A stretch of 64,000 nucleotides of DNA from the NCBI GenBank assembly GCA_021442155.1, contig CM038221.1:145815601-145879600 (forward strand). Reading direction: 5' to 3'. Every line of letters starts with the position of its first letter. Within the stretch, counting starts at the first letter, position 1. Both the position numbers and the translations under genes were made by a program. The notes below the pieces were generated by a model. That model was not told the DNA's origin. It did not search any database and worked only from the letters and a program-made list of their open reading frames with translations. This DNA comes from Cymbidium sinense (lineage: Eukaryota; Streptophyta; Magnoliopsida; Asparagales; Orchidaceae). Below, in pieces: positions 49,080 to 62,663 of this stretch.

Positions 49080-50990
49080 TTGAACCCACATCCAACAACT
49101 TGGAAGTGTTAAGTGGGGTTTAAATAGATTTGAGAAGATTTAAAAGTTTGTTTAAAAGATGAATTTTGAATATGAATCCAACTTCAACAAATTTAGGTAT
49201 GTTGAAAGATGGATTCAAATATTTGAGAAGGATGCTTCCATAGGTTCATGTTTGTTTGAATTTATATTTTTGATTTGAGGACCCTTTCCTTTAACAAATT
49301 TGGGTATGTTAAAGTAAGGGTCAATTGATTTTGTTTTTAATTGATGATTTTGGAATTTTACTTAGTAAATTTGGGTATGCTAAGTGAAGTGTTTTGAGAA
49401 TGATTTTTTTTGGTGAATTTTTGTTTTGATTTTGATTTAAAATTCTCACTTAGCAAAAGTATGCTAAATGAAGAACCCAAGTGTTTTTTTTTTTTTTGAA
49501 AATAAATTCTTAGCAAATTTAAGTATGCTAAGAAGATCCTAAGTGTTTCATTTGTTTTTGGATGTTTTGATTTTTGAAAGAGTATGATCCTTAGCAAATT
49601 TGGGTATGCTAAGGAAACACTATTGTGTTTCATTTTTATTTTTATTTGTTTAAAAGTGGAGACTTTACTTTAGCAAATATGATATGCTAAGGATGAAGTC
49701 CCACTTAGTTTTGTGAAATAGAAACTTCACTTAGAAAATTTGAATATGTTAAATGAAATTTCAAAAGATGTGTTCAAAATTTTGATTTAGTTTAGTTTTG
49801 AAAATGAAAACTTCTCTTTATCAAATTTGGTATGCTAAAGAATGATGTTCCCTTGAATTTTTGGTTTTGACTTTGGAGACTTCACTTAGAAAATTTGAGT
49901 ATGCTAAATGAAGTTCCATGTTTGAAAATTTTGATTTTGAATTTAGACTTCTTTAACAAATTTGAGTATGCTAAATGAAGTTCCAAAGATGTTTGAAAAT
50001 TTTATTTTGAATTTGGAGACTTCATTTAATAAATTTGAGTATGCTAAATGAAGTTCCAAATGTGTTTAAAAATTTCTTTTGATTTTTATTTGGAGACTTC
50101 ACTTAGCAAATTTGTGTATGCTAAATGAACTTTCAAGTGTGTTTGAAAAAAAATTGATTTTGAATTTGGAGACTTCACTTAACAAATTTAAGTATGCTAG
50201 ATGAAGTTTCAAAATGTTATTTGAAGAAATTTTTAATTTTGGATTTGGAGACTTCACTTAACAAATTTGAGTATGTTAGAAGTTCCAAATGTTTTGAAAA
50301 TTTTGATTTTGAATTTGGAGACTTCACTTAGAAATTTGAATATGCTAAATGAAGTTCCAAATGTGTTTGAAAATTTTATTTTGGATTTGGAGACTTCACT
50401 TATAAATTTGAGTATGCTAAATGAAGTTCCAAATGTGTTTGAAAATTTTGATTTTGATTTGGAGACTTCACTTAGCAAAATTGAGTATGCTAAATGAAGT
50501 TCCAAATGTGTTTGAAAATTTTTAAAATATGATTGTTAAGCTTTGATTTTTGAAAAGAGGACTTCCATTCAACAAATTTGGGTATGTAGAATGGAAATCA
50601 ATCTTATGAAATGTGAAAATTTAATTTTGTGTGTGATTATTTTTTGAAAGAGGGAATTCCAACTTATTCATATGTGGGATTTCCAAATGAAGTTATTTTT
50701 ATTGGAATGAAATATTCATTCAATAAATTTAGTATATTAAATGAAGATGTTCATATGTGCTTTTGAAAGTTTTAATTTTATTTGAAATGAAATTTCCCTT
50801 CAATATGTGAGTATATTGAATGGAAAGGTTCATGTGTGTTTTTTTGAAAGTTTTATTTTATTGATTTTGATTTAAAAAGATGATTGTTCAAAATCTTCAT
50901 CTGAATAAGGAAGATGTTCATTGTGCTTTTGAAAAATTTAGTTTATTTGAATCCATTCAATATGTGTGGGTATATTGAATGAAAGGTTCA
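49080..50990 (-). repeat. Leader hairpin array of element C
   Basis: Same array as 28481-30420 on the opposite strand. The plus-strand reading shows units such as GACTTCACTTAGCAAATTTG...TATGCTAAATGAAGTTCC about every 75 bases, between A/T-rich linkers. End units carry changed but matching arms, such as CTTTAACA / TGTTAAAG near 49285 and GAACCCACATCC / AGTGGGGTT near 49080-49120. Several units have lost one arm. Confidence 0.82.
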
Positions 50991-51520
50991 TATTTTTTTG
51001 AAAGTTTAATTTTGATTTTGATTTTTGGAAAGATGATTGTTCATTTTATTTTGAAAATGAAATATTCATCAAAATGAATTGAAGGAAGATGTTCATTTGT
51101 GCTTCTGGAAATTTTTGTTAGTTTTATTTTTTGAAAATTTCTACATGTAACAATTATGAGAATTGTTAAATGAGGGTGATAAAATTTTTGGAAAATATTT
51201 TATTAAGTGCATTTTGAAAGAGTGCTTTTGAAAAGCAAGTTCTTATGAAAATTTATTTTGTCTTTATTATTTTAGAATGAACCTTTCCTTATCATAAAAT
51301 GACAAGGAGGATGTATTTAAATGTTTTCTTTTATTTTTACCCATTGACTAACGGGGTTTTAAGACCAACATGGGGTGAGGTCCTAAAACCTAAAGTTTGG
51401 CTAACTCATGAAATAAGCTGCCAACAAAAAGAAAGATAGTCTCGGATTCATACCAAAGTACAAACCCACTATCGATACTCGAAGACAATGATCATTTACC
51501 AAATATTGAGAGAGGAACCA

Positions 51521-51538
51521 TCACCAGCGGAGTCGCTA
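51521..51538 (-). promoter_or_regulatory. Primer-binding site of element C
   Basis: The minus strand reads TAGCGACTCCGCTGGTGA, twelve bases inside the LTR end. From memory it resembles the TGGCGACTCC-type primer sites of Tat/Ogre elements, reported to be complementary to tRNA-Arg, with the second base altered. It defines the inner edge of the LTR. Confidence 0.55.
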
Positions 51539-54500
51539 GAAAAATCTATTGATTAGAAAAAATCTTATATGGTTGCCTTCAATCTGTAAGTGTAAGGCAA
51601 GAATATAAAAATTCATGGAATGCCAGATCCAAGATGTTTATTTAGGTGATCGGTATGTCAAGAATAGTGTACTATCAAAAAGAAGTCACTACCTTTAATG
51701 GACCCAATCACCTCAATAAGGACTCTATGACAATGGGTCTACATATGTACGAGATTCTTCCCTACTTTACAAGTAAAGTAAAGTTTATTTTAAATGTTCA
51801 TTGTTTCTACAGTGCAAGCCCCCATAGTTACATTACATCCTAAGGGATGAGATCCCTTAGAATACTCTCGATTAAGGTAAATGATCATTGTCTTCAAAGA
51901 TTTCAATAGAAAGATTATCAATCGATTGTTCATTTTGAAGATCAAATGAGAGAGGAGTTATTATCAAAGCCAAAAGAAAGATAAGTAGATTCCATGATGA
52001 ACCAAATGAGCATCTCAAACTATCCTATGGTTGATTTACATTTTGAAATTGATTTAATTTATTTGAGTTGCATTTTTCATTAGAAATTTATGACTTATGA
52101 TTCCATAACACAAGATTATGGAAATGCCTAAGAGGTGAGGAATTATGCTTATGGCCCACAAAGGGGAGAAGCAACCTTAGAACCTAAATCTAGGGAGCTT
52201 TGAGGGCCAAAAAAGCATAACCTAAATCTAAGGTAAAAGATGGGTATTTGGTTTGCCTCCATAAGAGAAAACCACCCGTTGGACTTACAACCGGGGTGGC
52301 CAACTAACTCCTACAATTTTAAATACATGTAGGCAAGTCATATGCTTATGCAAGATAGTTATTATTTATTTAGAAAGAGACTAAGTCCTTAAACTCACCC
52401 CCTAAAGAGACTAGATCATAAGACATGCTTCAAATGACCTAAATCTAATGCAATTTCATTTTATTTGGACATTATTTTGACTCGCTAATAGGATTCATAT
52501 GCCTAATGCATGAGAAATAAAGTTATTGGCCAAAATCAAGGAGGAGGTGTGTTTCCACCATGGCTCTCAAAGGTCAAGCCAAGTTTCTCTGAAAAGGTGG
52601 AAGCCCTCCAATCAAGAGTAAAGTAAGATGCATTTGTGCATGATGTTATAAAGAAATACTCATCCATAAGGGTTGCTAATTCTTTTATCTTGATTTTAAA
52701 CCTAAGCTTTATGAGGTTATGAGTTCTTTATTTTAGTTTTGAGTTGTTAGATTTGGTAAAAGATTTTTTTTTTCTAAGAGCCTAATCCACATCCGTGCCA
52801 TACATAAAGCAAGGAAGAAACTAGAAAAGATATCCACTTAATGCATAAGCTAAATAAATCATCAATCAATTTATAAAGCTAATCAAAAGAATAAGACCAT
52901 TGGTGGTCGAAAACACAAACCCAAACAAATTGGGTAGCAGCTCTACCCTTATACAACCCGATTATAAATGAATTAAATATAATTAAGCAAGGAATTCATT
53001 ATTATGGGGTCTTCAAGCTTCATTTCTTTATTCTTCTTCTTTCTTCTTTCTTCTTGGTTCTTCTTTTGGATGGTTGGAAGGTGGATGCTAAATACTTCAC
53101 ATGGTGCATAAGATAGGATCTTATGACCAATGCTCATCCTAATCCCCATAACAATCATTCCAAAATCCTAATTGTAAAAAAATTTACATGAAAAGGAAAA
53201 GTAAATCTAGCTAACATAAAAACAAAGGTTAGCTAAACAAATCACCAAATCCCAAGCATGTATATATTGACTTATCACCCACACATGGGTGACTAAGTCC
53301 ACTGCCTATTGATTATGCTTAGGGTATAAGCACTGCAAAAAAAGCATTTATATTTTTATTATTACACCCTTAAGCACAATCCCTAAAAAAATAATGGTTA
53401 GACTAAGATCGCCCTACCATTCATTCTATGCACATCCTAACATCCTAAAAAATATATCACAAAAAATAAAAGCAAACATCAAACCATAATCTAACCTAAA
53501 GCTAGAAGTGGTGACTTAGCCTAATGTGTGTGTTTGAAGGTTTGTGTGGTATGCTTAGCTATGGCTTTAAGTTAGAATTTTCTAAGTGTGAAGCATGTTC
53601 AACTTAGAGGAGGGTTTCATTTAAGAGATTTAGTTATTTTGGATTGATTTTATTTCATGTTTTGATTAGGTTCAAGTGAATCCTACAATTAATTACTAAG
53701 TTATGAAGAGAGGAAAGAGAACTTCTCTTTCCTTCCCTAACCTAAGTAATTTCTAAAGTAGATTCATTTTAGTTTTATTTAGTGAATATTTTGATTTTAA
53801 TTAATCCTAAGTTTAGATAAACTCTAAACAAACCCATTCAAATAGAAAGGTATTTTAAGATTAAATAAAATGAACCAAATTCACAAAACATACATCACTT
53901 CATTTCTTTCCCAACATGTATAACATGCATATGAATGAATCCTAAGCATATCTATACACAAATGAGAATGTTTAACACAATTTATGATGCATGCTAAGTA
54001 ATTCATTTAAGGAAATTTGAAAGTTTATGATGCATGATTTTCATTAAGTAGAAAAGGAATTTCTTATCCAATTTTCACATGCACACATGAAAGTAAGAAA
54101 GGCATAAGTGAGTACAGAGCCATTGTTAACCAGAGGTGTAAGGTACAAGACCTACTTAGGGCTACTTAAAGCCTTACAACCTTGGGGTTGTCCAGACTAA
54201 TATACCACTTTCCTTAAATACAAACATGTGTACAAAAGAAATGAATGGAAAAGAAAGAATGCAAAAAATTGTATTAATTGATTTATTTTGTTTATGCAAT
54301 TTATATGTGCAAGCATAAACTTCTTAAGTGATAGTATAGGAATGAATAGGATATGGAATTAGGCAAGTTAGGTTCTTTTCAAATGAACCATACATCTTAC
54401 CAAATCTATTCAAAACTATACTAAAAGAGAAGAGAAGGAAGACCTACACTAAGCACATCCTTATATCTTACATACATGCAAGCTTATAATTAAGATATAG

Positions 54501-55295
54501 TAAAAAATTTGTTTAATATGATTCATATATTTTGAAAATAATTTGAATTTAATAGTGATAATAGCCTCATATTATTACTTTTTTAGCCAACACATGCAAA
54601 TTTGACATAAAGTAAATATTTTCATTTTAAATTTGAATTTTGAAAAGTATGGATGCATGAAATCACATGACACACATATTTAACATGTTGGGGAAGAATT
54701 AAAGTAATGAAAGCATGTAAACACATTCACTTTAATTAAATCCTAAAGACTTAAAGTAAACCAAAGTTCATTTAATATGATTTTGTTTGATTTTTTGAAT
54801 TTGATTTAATTTTGAAAATGTGAGTTGAGTTTGTTGTTCCTAACCCATCCATGTGTTTTGATATTTTGTTTAATTTTTAGATGATTAGATCATTTTAGAT
54901 TTTGATTAGGTTAAGGTATGAATTAAGCATGTTAAGTAACCCTACACCACCTTAGCATAGTTAACCAAGTAATTATGAGCCAATGAAATGACATAAAACC
55001 TCACAAGGAATTTAAATTTGCAATGCACCTAGGCAGAAAAGGGCTAATGCAATTTAGCTCATGATTATTGGTTAATTAAGCTAAAAAGTTTAACTTAAGT
55101 AATTTCAAAACACCCCTCGCACATATGAGTTGGATTTTGATTTCCTTAATTGAACTTAGGCTATTGAACACCTAAGAATCTACCCAAAGTAGATTAATTA
55201 AGTTCTAGATTGTTTTAGAATTTTTAAAATTAATTAAGAGGATAATTAATAAATTAACCCTTAATTAAGAGAGGATTAAGGAAAGAAAATGGGGT

Positions 55296-55350
55296 TTAGG
55301 GAATAGTATAGGGGAAATATCCCAAAATTATTCCCTAAGCCTTCTATTTA
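55296..55350 (-). promoter_or_regulatory. Candidate core promoter and inverted repeat in LTR C
   Basis: The minus strand has GTAAATAG (near 55343-55352) and then TTAGGGAATA / TATTCCCTAA (55338-55329 and 55305-55296). Equivalent to 24073-24129. Confidence 0.4.
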
Positions 55351-56839
55351 CTGGATCAAACCTTAGTCAACTTTAGTAAGGAATTAAAACACTAATCAAA
55401 TCCTTAATTATCCTTAATTATATTGAGAGAGTAATTAGGAATTGCATTTGCAATTCTCCCAATTAAGTCATTAATAAATCCCAAAAAAATTAGGAGAGGC
55501 AGAAATCATCCCCTAAAACATACCCAAGAGATTTGAGATTAATCAATGGATTAATTAAGGAGTAATTAGCAAATTAATGTTTCTATTAAAACCCAAAATC
55601 AGAGAAAGATACAACTCAAATCCATTAAAACCATTTTTAAAATATTCTAGATTGAATTATCTTTTAGCACAAATTTACCTCATATTTTATTTATTTTTTT
55701 AGGGAGATATGAATTTTTAAAGCTTAGAGGATTAATTTAAATTAACTAAAACCTAATTAAATCCCTTAGCCCACAGCTCGACACGTGGCAGCGGCAATCA
55801 GTGCACTTTCCACACATCGCACGGTGAGCCATTACAAAAATGTCCCATCAATGCGCGTGTGGTAGCGGCAAGACACGGTTTGATACCCACCGTTCGATTA
55901 AGGATCGAACAGCCATGAATCACCCCATGGTTTTAAAAGGATAAATGGATTTTAAATTATACATTTAATCTTAGCCGTCCATCCAAAATGCGTGGATGGA
56001 TGGCCGAGATCATCCCTGTTCTTCCCTGAGATTAATGGAGACCCTCCACTTTCAAAGGGAAGATCTGAGCTCGATCGAGCTCAGATTGGAATGAAAACTT
56101 GCACACACCATCTAACCCTAATTACAAGCCTATCCAACGGTCAAAATCTCATGCCATGAAACTTTCTTTCACAAAGGACCAACACCCCAAGTTTAGTAGT
56201 GGGAAAATTCCATACCTCATTGAAGGTGATCACCAGTGCTCGATTCCCTTGGAGGAGCTTTGTCTGGTTGAGATAAAGCTGTGATGAAAGAATTAGCTCC
56301 TGAGGTTGGGTAGTTTGCTCTATGGACCAACTCCCCTTACTCTTGCTAGCATCTTTGATTGAATTAGACTTCTCCTTACCTTGGCAACTTGAGGGAGAGC
56401 CTAGGCAAGCTTGATTTGGTCCCCTGAGGTAGTGTGCAAAGGCAATTGAGTTGGATTATAGTGTGGAGGAAGTTAGGAATTCTATAGAGCTCCCCTACTT
56501 TCAAAGGATGAAAATCGAGAATGGATGATTTCAATTCCCTCTTAGAAAGCTTAGGATCACTCTCTGATGGCCCCTAACACTCTCTAACACTCAATTGACA
56601 ATTAGCATGCAGAATTAGTGGGGAGTATATCTCCCCCTATGGAAATCGGATCGGTAAAGCTACCTTTGCCATTTTGATCCAATTGCTAATAATGGGAAGG
56701 CTGTTTGAGTTGTTAAGAGTTGACACATGTTCAATTTGAGCCAAGGAGTGGATTGACAACCTCCCATGTGCTTCAAATTCAGTGGAGGGAGGTTTTCAAT
56801 TTGGCCAATTTGAGTTATGGGGTCGATTTTGGCCTTGAG

Positions 56840-57960
56840 TCCATTTAGGCTGACCAAAACCCATTGGGTTGGGTGCACCACCCTCCATAGGGTTCACTTG
56901 ACCTATTAGGAAGGTATCAAGTTGATATGAAGAGGGCTTGACCAAATTCCCCATAGATTTGACAAAATTTTGTTCTATGGACTAGGGGTAGAATGGTCAT
57001 TTGTCCAATTTTTGAATTTGAATATGTTAGGTACGTTGAGAAAATGGGTTTGGCCAAGTTTCAATGGATTTGGAGTTCATTTGATATGGTTTGGCTCATG
57101 TTGACCCATTTAGGTCAAAATGGGTCAACTTGGGTCAAGTTGACCAATTGGTCAAATTGGGTCAAACCAATGGTTGGGTCAAGTTCATATGACCATTTTA
57201 AATATTTTGGTGGCTTTGGTTTGATTCATTTTGGTTTAGTTTTGAATTTGGCTCATATGACTTTATTTAGGTCAAATGGGTCAAGTTGACAAATTTGACC
57301 CATTTGACCTATTTGAGCTAGATCATGGGCAGGTTTAGGTTTGGTTAGTCATATGATGTGGATTAGTATCTTTATTTTCAATCAATTTTGATTAAGTTTG
57401 AATTTTGATCAACATGTTTCCTTTAAGTCAAGTTGGGTTCAAGGTCAATTGGGCTAGGTTAGGTCTAGTTGGCCAATTGAGGCTTTGGTCAAGTTCAACA
57501 AATGATTTGGAATGAACTTGGCCCATTGGTTTCAATCAATTTGGCGTAAATCAAGTTTTGGCATATTTTGACTTTTTAGGTCAAATTGGGTCAACTTGGG
57601 TCAAGTGGCCAATTGGGTTAGGTTAGGCTCAAATGTTGACTTGGTCAAGTTCAAACATAGTTCATGAATGAACTTAGATCAAGGTTTCAATCAATTTACC
57701 TATGGTGGATTTTGGCTATGTTAGGTTTCATTTTGGCTAAGTGGTCAACCCTTAGGTATGACTTGGTTTGACCCAATTTGATCTCATGATGATTATTGAT
57801 CATGATGAGAGGCACAGGTGAGTTTGATTCAATCTAATTTGATTAGGATTAGAATTTGGCTCATAAGGATACAATAGGTCACTTTGGGTCAAGTAAGCCT
57901 AAGTGGGTCAAATGGCTTGGTTAAAGCTTCATTTGAGTTTGATTGAACTTTCATATGGAC
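56840..57960 (-). promoter_or_regulatory. TTGACC-rich (W-box-like) field in LTR C
   Basis: Same field as in the other LTR copies. The plus-strand open frame at 56993-57289 arises from it and is not a gene. Confidence 0.45.
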
Positions 57961-59057
57961 TTAAGATTGAAATATAAATCCATTTGCAAGTGATTTGAAG
58001 TCAAATGAGTTTTGATTCATTTGACAATTTTATATTCAAAGGAAGAATATGAATGGATTTGGGGTTTGATTTTTGAATTCGATTTTGGTTAAGTGATTGA
58101 AGTTTGTATTTATATTTGGATTCATGATTGTAGGGTTGATTAAATCATGAAGGAAAAATCAAGAGTTTGGCTTGATTTGAAGTTGATTTGGCTAAGTTCA
58201 AGATTTTGACTTGGAAAGGCTTAGGTTGGATTTTGAATGGATTTGAGTTTGATTTTTTTGTAATTGGTTTTAATTGTTTATATTTTATTTATATTTGTGA
58301 ACATAAATAAGAATATAAATTGATCATGAAAATTTCAAGAATTTGAAGTGATTTGATCATGATTTAGGCTTTAAGTCCTTAAGAAATTTTGGAGTAAGGA
58401 TTTGAATTTTTAATTTGGTTTGATTAATTTGTATTTATATTTCATTTATATTTGTGAATATAAATGAGAAAATCTCATGAATTTGAATTGATTTATTTAT
58501 GATTTAGGCTAAGTATTTTAAGGAAATTTTGAAGGACTTGGAAAATTTTATGAATTGATTTTGAATTTTGAGTTTAGTTTGATTGGTTTGAATTTATATT
58601 TTATTTATATATGAGAATATAAATGAATTATGAGAAAATCTCAAGGATTTGATTTGGTTTTTATCATGATTTTGGTTAAGTCCTTAATGGAAGATTAAGG
58701 ACTTTAGAAATATTAGGACTTCAAAATTTCATTCATAGGTTTCAATCATGGATTTCAATCACATGGAGTTGGTTTGAGTATGGAGAAAATCAAATAAGAT
58801 TGATTTGGAGTTAGACCTGAAGGAAGGAAGGTGAGGGATGATTAAAGCTTAGGGTAGGCAAATTTTCGTAGCACCAAGGCATGATTTTTCATGGCTAACT
58901 CTTCTAAGTCTCTAAGACTAGGTTAAGTGTCCATCACTAGATGTGTCTTAAGACAAAGGAACTCTAAAGGTCTAAGAGAAGTCACGTCTAAGATGGAGGG
59001 TTGAGAGCTCATTCTAAAAATGAGGTCAACAATAGTAATCAATTTTCATAAAGCAGG

Positions 59058-59338
59058 TCATTTGGTGTCGTGTAGCCTCATTGACTCGATATGTGCGTAG
59101 GTGCATTGACGGCTCTCCCAAATGATCGATCGACCGTCGAATTGTGCGATATATATATTACGATTTATTTCAACATTTTGAGCATTGGCGAAATCAGTTC
59201 ATCGTCGAGATCATTTTGAGAAATTTCGGCAATGTATAATGTATTTTGGGCTTCAATTTGCATAACATCACATCCATAATTCATCAAATTCTCCAAATTT
59301 GCTTGACCTAACTTATGGGAGATATATGGAGGTCATCA
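59058..59338 (-). repeat. Module m, copy 3 (in U3)
   Basis: Minus-strand start TGATGACCTCCATATATCTC at 59338. Equivalent to the m modules at 7945, 13077 and 20259. Confidence 0.75.
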
Positions 59339-62222
59339 AATGCCCCACAATAAATGTCATTCATGCATGAACCGAGTCATGTTTGTTGAAGACTGGTTGA
59401 CCGTTCGTGTCAACCACGACTCACAAATTACTTCAGCTTCAATTTTAATGGGTTCGCTGAGGAGCTTCTTCCACCATCTACTCTCTACTTCGACGGGTTC
59501 GCTGAAGGTCTCTTTTTTATGTCTTTGTAGATTTAGGAAACCCTAGATTCATACTTAATCAGATTTGATGGAGGAATTGATTTGTTTGCTTTGGGATTTG
59601 AAATTTATTCTATCCTTGCTTTAAGCTTAATGGACTTGAAGAAGGATTAACCTGATTTGTCCATATTAACTTATCAGGAAGTGTATGTATGCCCTCAGTC
59701 TTGAGCTTTCTGCTTTGACAGATTCATTGAAGGGTGCATATAGATGACCTAGCCTTCTGACTTATACTAGGTCAATATTTAGTTATCAGTCTAGCAATGT
59801 GTGCTTTAACTGACTAAATAACCACAAAATTCCTTTAGTTCAGCCATTCCCTTTGTATGAAGTATGTAATCGCTTCCTCGGTCATGTGCTTTCTACTTTG
59901 GCAAACTTGATGACAGAATTGGCTTTAATATATGCTCTATGCTTGATCAGATCATTGAAAATAACTTGGGATATCACCTCACAGGCAATACGGAGATTGA
60001 TTCAAGGCAAATCTGAATTGACAGTTTTCTCAGATTGTCTTGATCCATCGATCAAGTAAAAAGATATCTTCGACTATGGCCGCTTGTAGTCACTAAGTTG
60101 AATTTGGCTTGAGATTGAACAGCTATCATCATTGCACTAACGAGTAGGGGCTCTTTCACTGTGGCATTTTCTTGTGGCTTGTTGAGGAGGGGAGTGTTAG
60201 CAACTCGGCCATTTGTGGACTTGTTGAGTCTGACCTTTAGAACTACTTGATCTTCTTAGTGATGGGTTGGTGGTTTAGTCATCAGACTAATGAATAGGGG
60301 CTCTTTCACTATATCTTTTTCTTGCACCTTGTTGAGTGAGGAGAGCGTCAGCAACTCGACCATTTATGGACTTGTTGCCGACCTTTAGAACCCGTCTGAG
60401 TCAGTGACTTGAAGATGTAGAGGTTGATGCTTTTCCAACTTAGTTGATTGAATCTTCCAAAATTGAGAGTTCTTTTGACTTGATATTCAAAATTTGGCGA
60501 ATCTTGGGAGACAAACTTTTGATATTTATAATATCTTTTATGTGTAGAAATATATTCTTTTGGTTCGCAAGAGCATGCAACTTTAATAAAAATAGTTATA
60601 GATATATTCAGGGATTTCGATATAAAGCTCGATGTCAACATGAATATATATACAACAAGACCTCCTATTTCACAGAAGAGGGTTGAACAATCTTGATCAT
60701 AAAAAAAACCCTGTCTAACAAGGGGATTGTAGATTAGTTCAGAAATATATTACAAGGTTTGATTTTCTTTACTGCAAAATAGACATGATATATTTTTCAA
60801 TCATAATATGTATCTAAGGATCTTAGCTTAAAGTATGCCGATTTAGATAAATATATGAAAATACCTCTATCTAGATTTCAGTAACTATTGAGAATTTGGA
60901 ATGTCTTTAGTCCTATGTTTTGTGCTTTTAGACTTGTTGAAGACTTTCTCTTAAGAGTTTGAAATTTATATCTTTCTCCTGTCCTGACTTTGTGCCTTGG
61001 TGGACTTAATGGAGTTGATGATTTGTTGTTGAGATGAGAATTTCTTCGATCCTATGTATTGTGTCAGACTTGTTGAAGATTCAATCTCGAAATTTAAAAT
61101 TTGTATTTTTCTCTTGTCCTGACTTCGTACCTTTGTGACTTGATGGAGTTGATAACTTGTTAATGAGATGAGAACATCTTCGGTCTTATGCAAGGTGCTT
61201 TGATGGACTTGTTGAAGACTTCATCTCGGGGATTCGTATCTTGTAATTCTTTTTATCCTAGCTTCGTACCTTGACGGTTCTGATGGAGGAAAGTCCTGAA
61301 TTATCTTGAAGACTTGTTAAGTGATACAAAATTACCTTCTACACCAGCTTACTCTTTCGTGGGCTTATAGAACGATGTCTGTTGGTGACCTAACCCTCAG
61401 AGATTTTGTTGGGTCAATGGAGAAGAGTTATCAGTTCTATGCTTTCCACGTAACGGGCATATTGATGACATGACTCCCTTAGTTCAGCCTCTAACTTTGT
61501 ACGAACATTAGGATGACTTCTTTAGTCCCTTGCTTTTTTCTTATTTGGACTTGCTGTAAAAGAGTTTCCTTCGATCTTTGCTTTCTGGTTTAACAGACTT
61601 GTTGAAGGAGTTAATATTTCTCATTTGATACTGATACCAAACTTGGCTTAGTGCCTTCTCGAGTGAGGCGCTTTTTGTTGGATTTTGAAAAGTGTCTTAC
61701 GACCATTAGGGATGATCTTCTAGTTAAGTCATCTGAAGGTTCTGAGTGTGAGAAAGTTCTGCTTGCCTTTTGGAGTGAAGTTCTAAGTCCCCTGGTAAGT
61801 CCTCTTTTTTAATTCATTTTATTTTGTAAATTTTCCTTTTGTTTCTTAATTTTTATTTTAATTATTATTATGCTTTCTTTTTTTTAGTCTATAAAATCTT
61901 GCTTAAATCTCTTTTTTATTTAATCTATATTTAGATCATACTTAAATTTATTTGAGTCCATTATTAGTCCAAAATTTGGCTCAAAGTCCATAAAGGCGCC
62001 GGATTGGGCTTGCTCACCGTCTATAAAGACCGCATTATGTAGTATAAATCACTAAGTATCTTCTTCCCTACGCTACAAAAGTGTGTATAAGCTACCTGCA
62101 CAAAAGAAATCATATCATTTTTCTTATCGCATCACAAGCATCGCCTACGAGTTTTTCCTCGCCGTGCTACAAAGAGGGCTTACGGGTCCCACTCATTGCG
62201 TCGAATGCACCGCAATTGAGAT

Positions 62223-62473
62223 TTAATCTTTGCAGATGTTGCAACACTTATTCACTAGGTCAACTTTCTTGCAAGCATCAAGGAGTTTAGAAGAGTCAAT
62301 ACCATCACTAACGGGACAAGCATCTTCTGAAATTAGATGGATAGATTGAACAAATTTGTTGAAGCTCTACATTGGCTCCCTAGCTTCCTAAAATATGGGA
62401 CATCTAATAGGCAATATTTTGCATGAGTGGAATCAAGAGCAAGCTTCCCTATTTTAGTATCCGTCAGTTGTGT
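62223..62473 (-). pseudogene. Captured fragment of an At1g61900-like GPI-anchored protein gene (U3 copy)
   Basis: Minus-strand counterpart of 17252-17524. Part of it stays open at 62518-62333 (TQLTDTKIGKLALDSTHAKY, CLLDVPYF), then shifts frame. It lacks the same 18 bases as the U1 copy, plus a few other small pieces. The open frame at 62081-62290 on the plus strand is only its antisense. Confidence 0.72.
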
Positions 62474-62663
62474 TTGTGCATGTTCCATGTTTGGAAGTTT
62501 CTCAAAAGAAGTGCACAAGAGTTGCCACTTCTCATAGAGAGTGTATCGTTGTTTGCATTGTATATTTCAGGATGACTTATAGATGTTTCCAACTTGCGTA
62601 AAAAAGGTTATCAACGGCCACCAATAATGATAGTAATGACTTATCTGGATCCACAATTTATTA

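Larger units (their letters stand above)
51550..59031 (-). mobile_element. 5' LTR of element C (7.5 kb)
   Basis: On the minus strand it runs from TGTTG (59031) to TAATCA (51550), nearly the same length as the LTR of element A. It contains the TTGACC field (56840-57960) and the promoter-like inverted repeat (55296-55338). Beyond 59031 lies block U3, the same neighbour and the same junction as in element A. Elements A and C are therefore copies of a single insertion, not two insertions. Confidence 0.78.
59032..62663 (-). mobile_element. Composite block U, copy U3 (start missing)
   Basis: Reverse-strand copy of U from module m (59058-59338) through the CAACAAGTC field (about 60160-61620, seen as GACTTGTTG) to the gene fragment (62223-62473), ending at the equivalent of 9775. 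The pyrimidine-rich start of U is absent, because another LTR begins at 62664. Confidence 0.78.

Noticed and set aside
59340..59546. Open frame similar to minus-strand 20051-20257
   Set aside because: Shared by two U copies but interrupted in U1; no start context or domain supports a gene.
59853..60059. Open frame similar to minus-strand 12392-12574
   Set aside because: Conserved only because U copies are related; U2 breaks it, no domain is recognised, and base changes do not favour coding. It remains unresolved rather than disproved.
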